Positions 36,700 through 47,220 of a stretch of DNA of 64,000 nucleotides are shown piece by piece. This DNA is from Apteryx mantelli (Eukaryota > Chordata > Aves > Apterygiformes > Apterygidae), in assembly GCF_036417845.1 (NCBI RefSeq), contig NC_089978.1:127874183-127938182 (forward strand), in the 5' to 3' direction. Positions within the stretch are counted from its first letter, which is position 1; each line of letters opens with the position of its first letter. Below the pieces are notes generated by a model. It saw only the letters and a program-made list of their open reading frames with translations. It did not search any database and was not told the origin of the DNA. A program made the translations under genes and the position numbers.

Positions 36700-37145
36700 T
36701 CGGGATTTTTCCCTTTGTTTTCCCGAGTATTGCGTTTGAGCTCAGGCTTCTCTTGGGCCGTGGACAGGTAAGCGCGTGCTCCTACACACCGTCAGCCCAG
36801 CGGGATGCGTTGGCACTGCCTGGTTTTGCCTGCGCTCACACTACTGCGGAGCAGCAATTTGAGGAGGCACAGAGAGCTTGCGGTTGTGCCTCTGCTTTCT
36901 GTAAAAGTCTGGGCTCCACAGAGGCTTTGATCGAGGCGTGCCTGCCTTCCTGTGCCTGTTCACAGAGCTGTTTTCCAAACCACTCTTCCGGACAGGGAGT
37001 GTGACACCTCTGCGGATGTGCCGGGCTGTAATCTAACCTGGTGGGCAATTGCTGAGCCTCTCGCACTTGGGGAGCTCCAGCCGCACCTGAAACTGCCCAT
37101 TCCTGCCTTCCCTGCTAAACAGAGTGTGGCAGTGAGCATGGCCTT
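36700..37145. other. GC- and CpG-richer patch
   Basis: Against a CpG-poor background, this stretch has clustered CpGs (TTCCCGAG, GCGCGTG, AGCGGGATGCG, GCTTGCGG, GATCGAGGCG, CTTCCGGAC, GTGCCGGG, AGCCGCACC). A donor-like CAG|GTAAGC lies at about 36767-36773 on plus. It could be a weak CpG island, a non-coding first exon or an enhancer. The open frames on both strands here match no family I know. Confidence 0.3.
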
Positions 37146-38499
37146 GGGGCTGCTTTTACCACAGGATACCAGCCTTACTAGTGAATTTTGGGATCCTATT
37201 CTGAGAATGTGGAAGGCTGTCAGCTTATATAAAGTCTTATGCAAGAAATTATTCTAGGAAGAATTCAAAGCTGATTTTTCCTCCCACCTGTGGCTATCCA
37301 TTACATTTTGCCTACGTGTTCTTTCCATGCCTTTTTTATTCTTTAGTGAACATAATTCCTAAGCTACTGAGCATATTAGTAATGCTTTGCTGCAGCCCCT
37401 GACCCCTGCGATTCGGTTCCAGGGCTCGGTTATTGCAGCCGAGGGAATGTCCTTGGCCTCTTACTCAGCTGCTCGGTGACGGGGAAACAACACCTCATGC
37501 ATATCTTTTACTGACCAGTGATTGCTAGGTGTTGCTTTGTGGAACGTGAGAAGGGAAAGGCTCTGTTATGGCACTCAGCCTATCTCCTGGGTATTTATAG
37601 GCCTGTCCTGCCTATAAATACACTCTTAACAGGAATTGTCCCAGTGCGAGTTATCAATTGACATAGTACTGTGACAGCAGGGCCTCTTATGGGGAGCCCT
37701 CACAGGCCTGATTTAATGAACAAAGTGCAGGGACCCATTGCAGCACCACCGTGGCACACTGGGTGCCTCGGGGCCAGGGAACAGGGCCCCCAACCTATGG
37801 AGCAAGGGACTCCCAAGCGTGGGGGTAAAGCCTAAATGCATCAGTAGCAGCTTGTGTGTATGGGGATAATACTTAGTCCAAACAAGTTTCACCAAACAAT
37901 GAGTTTCTCCTCTTAATTAACATATTTAGCAGGACCTTCCTTTTGGGGTAATTAGGGACAGGGCACTGTATGCTCCTTCATGTTGCACTTGATTCTGCAA
38001 GAATTGCTGATGCTTCTAGGCCAGCTCTGCACAAATATTGCACCTCTGCTGGAAAAAGGCAGCCACCTCTGGGTTCACCAAGTCCTAATAATCAGGAGTG
38101 TCTCACACTTTAATTTTTCAATTTAGTGTTAAAAAAAAGGTACAAGAGCAGGAAACCTACCATATTATAAAAGCATTAGTCGAAATATATTCTGAAGGAA
38201 AAGGACTTTCACTCAAGTTCCTACACTCCTGTTTCAATGCTTGGTTCTTCTTAGAGATCTACTGTCTAGCTATTTGCCAGATGTCTGCATAATAAATATC
38301 TAAGCAAAGGTGGCTAATGGGTAGAAAATACAAGTGAAAAAAGGTATGAATTCACATGTGCAAGCATTTCCAATGGAAATCTAAATCTAAGAATTGTGCT
38401 TGTCTGGTGTAGAAGCAGAAGACTGAAGTATGACTTCCATAATGCATCTAGTTGAGACTGAGAAAATTCACCTCGAATTGGAATATTGAATCCTCAGAG

Positions 38500-39720
38500 G
38501 GAACTGAAAATGATCTATAGTAAGGCATTGCTGATAATATTTATTTGATAAATATTAATGGTAATAAGCATGATTAATACAATAAAGTAGTTTAGAAGCT
38601 TTTTCTCAAATGATTTTCAAATTAGGATGAAGGAAACTTCATCAGATTAAGTTATTTTCTACGAGTCACTCTGTTGGATCTATAAGGGACTGATTTTAAG
38701 TCACTTTGGTTTTAAATTGGCAAGCAGAAAATTGTCTTTTAATTTAATGACTTCAATTATATGTTTTTTTGTTTTTACTTTTATTTTCCCAAACCCAGAT
38801 TTGTACTTACTGGTAGCATTAACTATAAAACATGTTTATTTGATTACAGTAACTAAATAAAAATCTTTATATAAAATGTTTTTCCAGCTATTAAGAATGC
38901 TATTCTGTAGCTGTGTATACTTACTTAAGCAACTATATAAGAATATTTTTTTACATTCATAATTTTCACATTTTAGTAGATTTAGAAAAAGATGAATGAT
39001 ATGTTTCGTGTTTATGGTATAACTGACTTTCTGCATGCCATTTATATCAAGTTACTTTTGGAAGGAGACTGGAGTTCAGTTTCATACATTGAAAAGCAAT
39101 GTTGAAAATTGTCTCTGATATGCCTTAATAGATTTTTCACATATAACAATTTTTAAAATCTTCAGAAATAGAATTCTGAATAGCAGTGTTGAACAGGCCA
39201 AAACAGAGACTCTGTAAGTGCTGACATTTGAATGAATAGAAACTTCCCTAATCCAAGAAATAGTTTTACTGTTATTTATTTATAATGTGGGATATGACAG
39301 TTTTGTTAAAGATGTTTCTCCCCATTCTTTCTATTAAAAAAAAAAACTAAGCTTGTTTAACCACTTACAAAAGCTCATTGATTCAACAAATGATGGTTTT
39401 CAATTATTTATTATGATATACTTAGTTATTTACATTTGTTGTTTTAAGTTCAAACTGAGATATATATAGGTTCATTTTTTAATGTATAATAATATAATTG
39501 GAGAAAGATCTGACTAAAATGAAAACTTCTATTTCTACAGTTTTAAATAATTGATTTTTATCTACCTTGCTTACTCATAATTAATTGAAGTTTCAAAAAA
39601 GATAAAGCTACCTCATTTACATGCAAAGAATTCTGAAATCAAAATAAAAAACAGTCAGCAAATTGCTGTGGGTGGTTTGGAGTAAGAGCTCGGGTATCTA
39701 ATAGCAATACAAATTAGTTT
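38500..39720. other. AT-rich, repeat-poor block
   Basis: About 1.2 kb of AT-rich sequence (for example ATAATATTTATTTGATAAATATTAATGG-like stretches near 38537) without recognisable transposon ends, long homopolymers or CpGs. In vertebrate intergenic DNA such blocks sometimes mark conserved non-coding elements. That is a guess here, since conservation cannot be seen from one sequence. Confidence 0.3.
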
Positions 39721-41280
39721 TCCCTCATGTTGAAAATAATTAGAGGCCTATTTATTGCCTGCTTGTATTTTAAATTACTGGAATGTGTTTCAACTCTGCA
39801 GAAGACAGGTGTTTGCCTGGTGTTGGACATATGGGTGTTGTGACTGGGGAATTCACGTGGCGCAGGTTGCCTCCATCCTCACGTGATGTGTGTGCCACAT
39901 GGGGCACTACCCATGGGATCCTTATTGCTGGATTGGACCCACTCCTGCTTACCTTAATGCAAGTGGCAGTCCTTTGGAGTTCAAATGGGCTCTTTGTGTC
40001 TGTAGAGAAGGTAGATATGTAAGCGTCTTATAAACTGGAGCCCTACCTCATAATTCTGATTTTTTTGTATTCATTTCTTTGGCTGGTGTAGAATCGGTAG
40101 TCTGTTTTCTGCTCAGTTTTGGCACTGGGAGGTTGAATTTGCAGGGTAATAGGACAGAAGTCTTGGGATTTTGCGTTGTCTGTCTCATTTTATTCTTCCC
40201 CTGTTGTTTCTAATGTTGTCTCTTTCTGCTGTTTTGATCATGAAACCTTCCTTCTTCAGCTGCTTTTAAGAAACTGTAATGTTAGAATGACAGACTTTCA
40301 TGAATGTAGAGGCCAGCTCCCTCCCATTTAGAGAAAGTCAGCCCTTCTCAGTGTGGAAGCATGTGCCTTTTCAATGGGGAAGCTAAAGCCAGAGAATTAG
40401 GAGTTTTGATTCTTTTGAAAGAATTCTACAAAGTAACTTTGCAAAATGGTATAAATAAAAAAGTGGTTTTGAAAAAATATTGTACATATGTGTAAGAGAA
40501 ATGAAAAAAGCCCTTTTTTGCCTGCTGTTATTAATATAGCCATAGGGGAAATGTGAATGTTACTCTGTGAAAAGACAGGAGATGCACAAAAGGACAGTAC
40601 TGGAAATAACAGTGTTGACAGCCTGTCTTAGGCTAAGCAAAGAGCAGAAAGAAAGCAAACAGATTCACTAATGGCTCCATTTTACTGCCTTATTTCTAGT
40701 AATTTACCCTGAATCAGGGTCTGCTTTTTACTGGTTGCCTACATTTTATATCTTCCAAGAAAAAGAAAGTGCATCTAATGCCAAATGACAGTGATACAAT
40801 CCAGACATGTTTGTCAGTCTGTATGGTTTATCATAAGGTGATAGCATTTGTACTTTCTGCATAGGTTGAAAAAACTTATGTGCATCTCATTTTCTTATTG
40901 CTTTCTTCTTTCCCTTTCCACATTATGGTCAAGTGGCCTGAATCTTTCCTGTTTTCTTCAGGTCATCTGCTGTTGATATTTAAGACTGGAGTGATATGAC
41001 AAACTGGACAAAAATATAGGAAGCTTATATAAGATAAAAACAAAAGTTGAATGTAGGTGAAGAATATTTGGAATATTCCCTGGATATATGTGAGGAACAT
41101 TTCACAGCATTTGTCTTTATTGTTTTAATTGTGAACCACTAATTTAATAGCATTATGACTGTACATAGTACTCTGCTCATTGACACGCTATATGAATTAA
41201 CAGTATTTCATCTTAATCTTGGGCTCAGCAAGATCATTGGGGTCAGGCTGCTCTCAGATTATGTAAATTATCTTCAAAGT

Positions 41281-41474
41281 AAAAGACTGAAAGCTGACAG
41301 AATATTCAAGCTAGAGATGTGGTCCTGTATTGAGTTCCTTTCTTTTCATGTTCCTCATAATGTTGGTGCAAAGAATTTATATTTGAAGATTGTTTCTACT
41401 TTTTTGTCTAGCAGTTAGCTAGCTCATGGACAAGAACTCATAAAGCGTTTTTGTAATGTCTTCTAAATGTCTGA
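41281..41474 (+). repeat. Diverged local repeat pair, copy 1
   Basis: About 190 bases align along their length with 43371-43560 in the same orientation (shared AAAGCTGACA/AATGCTGACA, TGGTCCTGTA, GAGTTCC/GAGTCCC, CATGTTCCT/CGCGTTCTT, AGCTCATGGACA/CTTCATGAACACG). The match is loose by eye. It could be an old tandem duplication or two members of one unnamed repeat family. Confidence 0.6.
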
Positions 41475-43239
41475 TTTGTTGACTTCTACCAAAGGTAGAG
41501 TCAACCTATCACTTCTGATTCCAAAGGAGATGATATTGTCTGTATAAGCCTAAAAAGGGCATTGACTACCTGATTGCATCTTTTCTCATATACAATTTAT
41601 ATCAATGTAGGTGATCCTTTAATTGCATTACATGTATTTTCCACATCTGTCTGTCTGTGGCTTCATCAATTATTCAGAGATATTGGCCGCATGTGAATGT
41701 AATGATCACTTCAATTGATAGCTTTAAAAAAGCTATTCTTGGCCATAGGAAAAAGTATTCTTTGTTATCACAGTAAGATCCAGGAACTCCAGTCTTGCAC
41801 CAAGCACCATTGTGGCAGATAATAAATGAATATGTAACAGAACAAGTTTCTGTGTAGGGTATGCCTACAAGCTAAGTAAATAATCTGAAAAGTACATATC
41901 AAATGGGCACCCAAAACTGTGTTCCAAAGAAGACCCCTCAAAATGACAGTGTAGTGGGCACTTTGTCAAATGATGTCATGATTTGCTGTAGGTATGCCAA
42001 ACCATATAAACATTTATTTATTTAGGCTATAGACATTATATTTTTTGCATATGAGATTTATAGAGAGATATTTTTAGATAAGGATGATAATTCCTCTGTG
42101 TGGCTTTCCTAAAATCATATTTAAATATGAAACATTAATAGCTCTTTGTAATAGTACAGAGTAGAGTATTTACAGGATGGAAGCCCTCTGAGCCCGTTTT
42201 TCCTTCACTCTGTGTGTCAGGGTAGGCAGGCAGGTAGTGCACGGTTTTCTTCTTAGTGGATTTCTTTTATGGAAGCTTCTGTGATCAATGCTGACGTGAG
42301 CCAGCATTCATTGGGCTTCCCCTGTGTTTCTTCATGTGTGCCGTTACTGCCCTCACACATCAGAGGGGAATAGGAAACAAGGAAAATAACTCTGAATGCT
42401 CATAAGACAGAGCAAAAGTTGTGAAGAACTTAAAAATGTTCTTCTTGGAGAAGGCAAAACTAGCCAACAACCTATTTTGCACAATGAAAGAACTTGGGGT
42501 TCTCAGTTATATTGATAAAACTTCTCTCTGAGCTGATACTGATTTAAAGATTAAATTAGTGTATTCATCTACGTGACAACTAGAAGGGGGTACATACTAA
42601 TATTTGTAAGGATGGGAAGTGTTAAATCAAAAAGGAGAAATATCATTATTAAGACTTAAATGCAACAAGGTGAAAATTTAGAGTAAACACCAGGAGCATG
42701 AGTAATAATTCACAAAAACACAGAGCAGAGCATGAGAGAAATATTATCCCTGTTTTACAGCTGCAATACCAGTAGATACAATCCACTTCAAGACTACCTA
42801 CTGAGTTTCTTGCAGGGCCAGGGATAAAATACCCATTGCCTTTTGAAAGTGCAGAGGACAGAAAATTATTGCCTGTAGTGTTGGGAGTGGCTGGAATTGC
42901 TACACGACACTAAAAGAGTTCTTGATACAAGCCTATGAGCAAGGGAACTCCTGGAGAGCTGGCTCCATGCACTTAGTTTTATCATTTTTTTCCCCTGGAT
43001 ATCTTATTCTACATAATCATGTGCTTTTTTTTGTTTGTTTGTTCGTGTGTTTCGTTAATGTTAATCTATGGTGTAACCACTGTATATTACATATTTCATT
43101 AAGCTTATTTCCAACTGTGTTGTCACTGGCTTTGTTATGTAGCTGTGAATAATTAGTATGTGAAGTCTCCCCCTCTAATGGTTTACTCTTCTGGTTGGTG
43201 CTCATGGCCCCTTGGTATCAGAGAGAACAGAGGTTTTGA

Positions 43240-43300
43240 AGGAAATGGTAACATCTTTTATTAGACTAATTGAAATATTCAGAATATAGAAAGAATATCA
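43240..43300 (+). repeat. Old amniote interspersed repeat fragment
   Basis: GGTAACATCTTTTATTAGAC then TAATTGAAATATTCAGAA resembles a widespread amniote repeat motif (acatcttttattggaccaactgaaatattt). Only about 45 bases are recognisable, and I cannot name the family. Confidence 0.35.
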
Positions 43301-43370
43301 GCGTCATGAGAAGCTTAGCTGAAGGAGGAATTGAGGTAACCCACCTTCATTCTTTTAGGGACCAAAGTGA

Positions 43371-43560
43371 AAAACACTGAATGCTGACAAAGTATTTAAA
43401 GTAGAGAGATGGTCCTGTACAGAGTCCCTTCCTTTCCGCGTTCTTTCTAATTTTATTGGAAGGAGTCGATATTTGGAAATTGCTTCTTTTTTTTATCCAT
43501 AAACAGCTACTTCATGAACACGCGCTCCTAAGGCATTTTTATAAGGCCTTCTGACTGCCC
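43371..43560 (+). repeat. Diverged local repeat pair, copy 2
   Basis: The partner of 41281-41474, 2.09 kb downstream. It is slightly richer in CpG (CCGCGTT, GTCGAT, ACACGCGCTC) than the first copy, where the same places read CATGTT, TTATAT and ACAAGAACTC. This suggests copy 1 has lost CpGs by decay. Confidence 0.6.
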
Positions 43561-44939
43561 AAAGGCCTTCTGCGTATGAGTCCACGGTGGCTCGGTTCCC
43601 AGAGCCAAAAGAAAGTGTAAACTGAGCGAGAGGACAAACATCCTGAATTTACAAATCCTGCTGGTTACACGCAGCTGGTTGTTGCCTTTCTGAAAGCACT
43701 CTCCTCCTCCAGCCCCTCAGCGTGTGAGTTCTGCCAACACTGGCTCTAAGGACCAAAACCTGAAGTGCTGGGGTGCGAGTTCATGGTTTATAAGAGGGCT
43801 GTGAGACCTGTGTAGGCTATGAGTTAGGCCAAAGAGTATTTAAACTGGTATCATTTACTGGAAGTATTGAGGGGTAAGAAACGTATCCTAATAAATTAAA
43901 CAGTGCCAGAGGTTGTTCCCAGGTGCTGAGTATGATTTTGTTTATACTGTTCAACTGTTGCAGTGGTCACTGGCCTACTTTTAGCCCTGGTCAGCTAGCA
44001 GTCTCCCAAACAAGTCCTGTGCACAGCTTGAAAGCTAGCAAGGACCCAGAGCCACCCTCTGTGGGAGTTTGCAGTCAGCCACCCTGTTTTGGACTCTAGG
44101 AGAGTTTAGTAGATGTGAATGGGGCCAATCAGTACAAGAGAACAAGTGCTGGGCATGTTTAGCTTACTGCTCGAGGCATTCGGTATCCAATGAGTGGTGT
44201 ACTCCTGTCAGCAGTGCAAAGGAAAATGGTTGTGAAGTTGTCACATGGCATGAATTAACCAGGCTCGAATAGTATGGACTTGGGAAAGAGTATTTTTGGT
44301 CTTTTTTGGTTCTGACAAGAAAATTTAGTTGGTCCCAATGTTATCTTCTTTTTAGAAGAGGTAATCTTCTCCCTCATGTAGACGAGCTATCATCGTCTGT
44401 ATGAGGATGAAGTAATGTTAGTAGTGTTTTGGTTTGGTTTCCTATTACATACTAGTTCTCCACCTGGAAACTGATTGTGATCGTTATCTTGTTTTGTATT
44501 TGAAAAAACCTGCAGTTGAATGAGGATGGAGGTGGAGAAATGGGTCTTTCTGTGAAACTTTGAAAAAGCAAAACATTTACTTCTGAAATGCCGTCATCAT
44601 TCCTGAAAGGAGTTTTGTATTGGCTGCTTCCACTCCACTAGTCAGCGGCTTGCTTTGGGGCCAGTGCTTTGAACCACAGGAAGCCTCGGCGCTTCCCCTC
44701 CCTGAAGGCATAGGCTGCCTGATGGCTCACGGCTGTCACCTGCCTTCGGTGCGTCATACATGGTGATATCTGCTAGGAAAGCAGCTTGCAAGCAGTCAGA
44801 CGTTTTTATGCATAGTGTTCTGGTCAAAACTCTGTATTTCCAATCTTCCCAGTCCCTTGCAGTCTCTAAAGAAAAGCCAGCGAGCCCAGCTCCCTAGCTT
44901 TACCTCTTCACTCAGCACTGAAAATGCCCTGCAGAGTAG

Positions 44940-45060
44940 GAGAAACACAGCTGTCCCCATCTGATCGGTAGGGAGACTGAGGCACATTGTCTGATCCAAG
45001 GTGAACAGCACAGCTTGGGAATGGAGCCCTGATCCTGTGCCTCCTGGCCAAGCGCGCTGG
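44940..45060 (-). repeat. Ancient L3/MIR-like remnant
   Basis: TCCCCATCTGATCGGTAGGG, then AGACTGAGGCACATTGTCTG, then AGCACAGCTTGGGAATGGAG and CCCTGATCCTGTGCC follow the order of the L3/MIR tail (aaactgaggcacagag... cacagc...gggaatagaaccc...cctgtgctc). Confidence 0.5.
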
Positions 45061-46559
45061 GACAGGTGACTTAGAGGTGACGGGCTGCGGCTGCAGACAG
45101 CCAGGCCTCCTCGCTCAGCGGTGATTAACATTCCTGAAGAGCCTGCCCGGGCTTTTCTCAGAGTCATGATTTACTGCATGTGAGGGTCCTAATGTAAGGT
45201 TTTCTATGCCAGCAGCAGTAAGCTCAGCTGCCTCCAACACTGAATTTTAAACTCTGTTATTTAAAAGCCTCTCCTTGATTGAAATAAGCAATATTCCTAA
45301 ATATTTTGCTGGAATAACATGGAGATGTGTAATTTCTTATGGAAGAGTTGAACAGCTTAGTGCTGGAAGACCTCACTAGAACGTAGAATGGATCTGTTTA
45401 AAAAGAAAAAAAGATTAAAAACAAAACTGAACTTTCGGTTCCTTCCTGTGCTGAAACAATAGAGCAGAGGCTGCTACTGCACCACCCGGCTTCCCTGACT
45501 GCAGTGGTTTTGCTTCCCTGCCTTCAGTAACTAGGTACCTCCCCTCCTAACACAGCAAAGCTAAATTTAGCCCCTGCAGAGTGCACATTTCCTATATTTA
45601 GTGTTCTGAAAGTCAGATTTCAGCAAGTAACTGGCTAAACTATTAGGTGTTCTGCAGTCCCAGAGGCAGGAATAGAAACACAGCTAAGTGCCTCTTTGGG
45701 TTTTCCCCCTCTGGGCAGGCAGCAATGACAATGGTGGGGCCTGTGCAGGGCTGGATTTCTTTTTTTTAAATATATATTACAGTAGTTATCTTGGGATTCC
45801 TGAACATAAGCAGGCAGGGAGCTGCGGAGCCCAGTGCCACTGGGAGGAAACTAAACATAGCCCCTGGCTTTGCGCTGGGAGGCTGCTAACAGCTCATGCT
45901 GAGCCCTGGCAGCCGCGTGGGGACACTCGGAGATGCGTGGAGGCGCACTGCCAAAAGCGGTGGCTCTGGCAGGCTGCTGCAGCATCCCCAGCAGTGTGGC
46001 CCACTGCAGCGACGATTTAGGCTGCCTTTTACTGTTCTGCTGCACAGCCACATATTGGTATGTATGTAATATACAGAAATAGATGTGTATCCCTATGCAC
46101 AGAAAGGGCCTGATTCTCATTTACCCAAAGCTTACTTAATATCAGCTTGGCAAGATTTGTAAAGGCAAGATAATATTGTTTGTCGAGCGAGGTGATGTAC
46201 TGGGGAGAGAAACGGGCAAACTTTTGGGTGCTCTGTGGATCCTGCTTCAGTATGGGTGACACAGGCCAGAGGTACCCTAACAGGGTGGAAATGTATTGTG
46301 GCTTTTGCTCACTTGACACACAGCTGTTTGGATGGGCGCGGTGGCACGGCGGCCCCCGATAGCAGTGTGTACCCACCCTGCACAGCTCTGTGCCAGACCC
46401 AGACCCAAGCATGGTGTGCACCGCTAGAGGGCTCATAGACTTGTGGAAAGGGATGTGACTTGCTGCTTCTACACAACAGACTTTAATTCAAATTGTAAGG
46501 TATGCCACCATTAAACCCCTTTTATGCTACCAGTGGAGGTTGACAGAGACTTAATGTAA

Positions 46560-47220
46560 ATGGGAATTCAGTGATTCATAGATCACTTCAGCCTGCCTCT
46601 GGGGTCATGAGAGCCATAGGATTTTAATTCCTGAGTGAATCAGAAGGCATCTTTTGGACAAACATCAGATCAATTTGGCTGAACAAATCACTGTTTGTCT
46701 CTTCATTCACGTCTCTGGAATCTGCAACTTGAACAAGATTGCATTAAAATTTGATCAAAAAGGCTAGAACCCTGATGCAGACTTCACTCCGTAATGTATT
46801 CTAAAAGTCTTGTGGGATCCTGTTTTTAGAAGAAATGCAAGTGCTATAGAAAGATATGCAGGACTAGAAGATTCCTGAAATGATCCCCTGCTGTTATAAC
46901 CTTCAGGTCATACAATGCTAAAACTTCCCTAAACTGGTCCTCTTCTTCCCTAAAAATAGCTGATTCTTTGCCCCATACTCCTCCTGAAAGGCTCTTTCAG
47001 AACACTACAGGCAGAACCATTTTCTAATTTCCAGCCTAATTTTTTTGTGGCCCATTTATTCCCATTTGTTCTTGTGCCATTGGTCTTCATTAGAGCTTCT
47101 TCCTCCCTGATGAATCTCATCTATAAATATAGCTGGGATAATCATATCTTGTGCCAGCCTTTCTCTGGCTAGGCTAAACAAGCAGAACCCTTAAATCTCA
47201 GATTGTAAAGTGGATTATCA
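46560..47220 (-). repeat. CR1/L3-type LINE 3' end, antisense
   Basis: Several landmarks of the amniote CR1/L3 tail occur in order. They are TGATTCATAGATC, GCCATAGGATTTTAATTCCT, CTTTTGGACAAACATCAGATC, TTTCTAATTTCCAGCCTAA, TTGTTCTTGTGCCATTG, and finally TTTCTCTGGCTAGGCTAAAC AAGCAGAACCC. This order is the antisense one, so the element is on the minus strand. It is the longest recognisable transposon in the window. Point decay is heavy and no coding sequence survives. Confidence 0.6.

Larger units (their letters stand above)
30015..41275. other. Intergenic stretch, no supported gene
   Basis: About 11 kb with no exon that I can support. The longest open frames are around 110 codons without recognisable motifs. 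It contains a short repeated segment (31.5 and 32.2 kb), an old repeat at 33.2 kb, a GC/CpG-richer patch at 36.7-37.1 kb and an AT-rich block at 38.5-39.7 kb. Confidence 0.5.
41480..46550. other. Intergenic stretch with old repeats, no supported gene
   Basis: It has no coding exon that I can support. It includes the second member of the local repeat pair, an old element near 43.2 kb and an L3/MIR-like tail near 45 kb. A poly-T/TTTG run lies at about 43026-43045. Confidence 0.5.
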
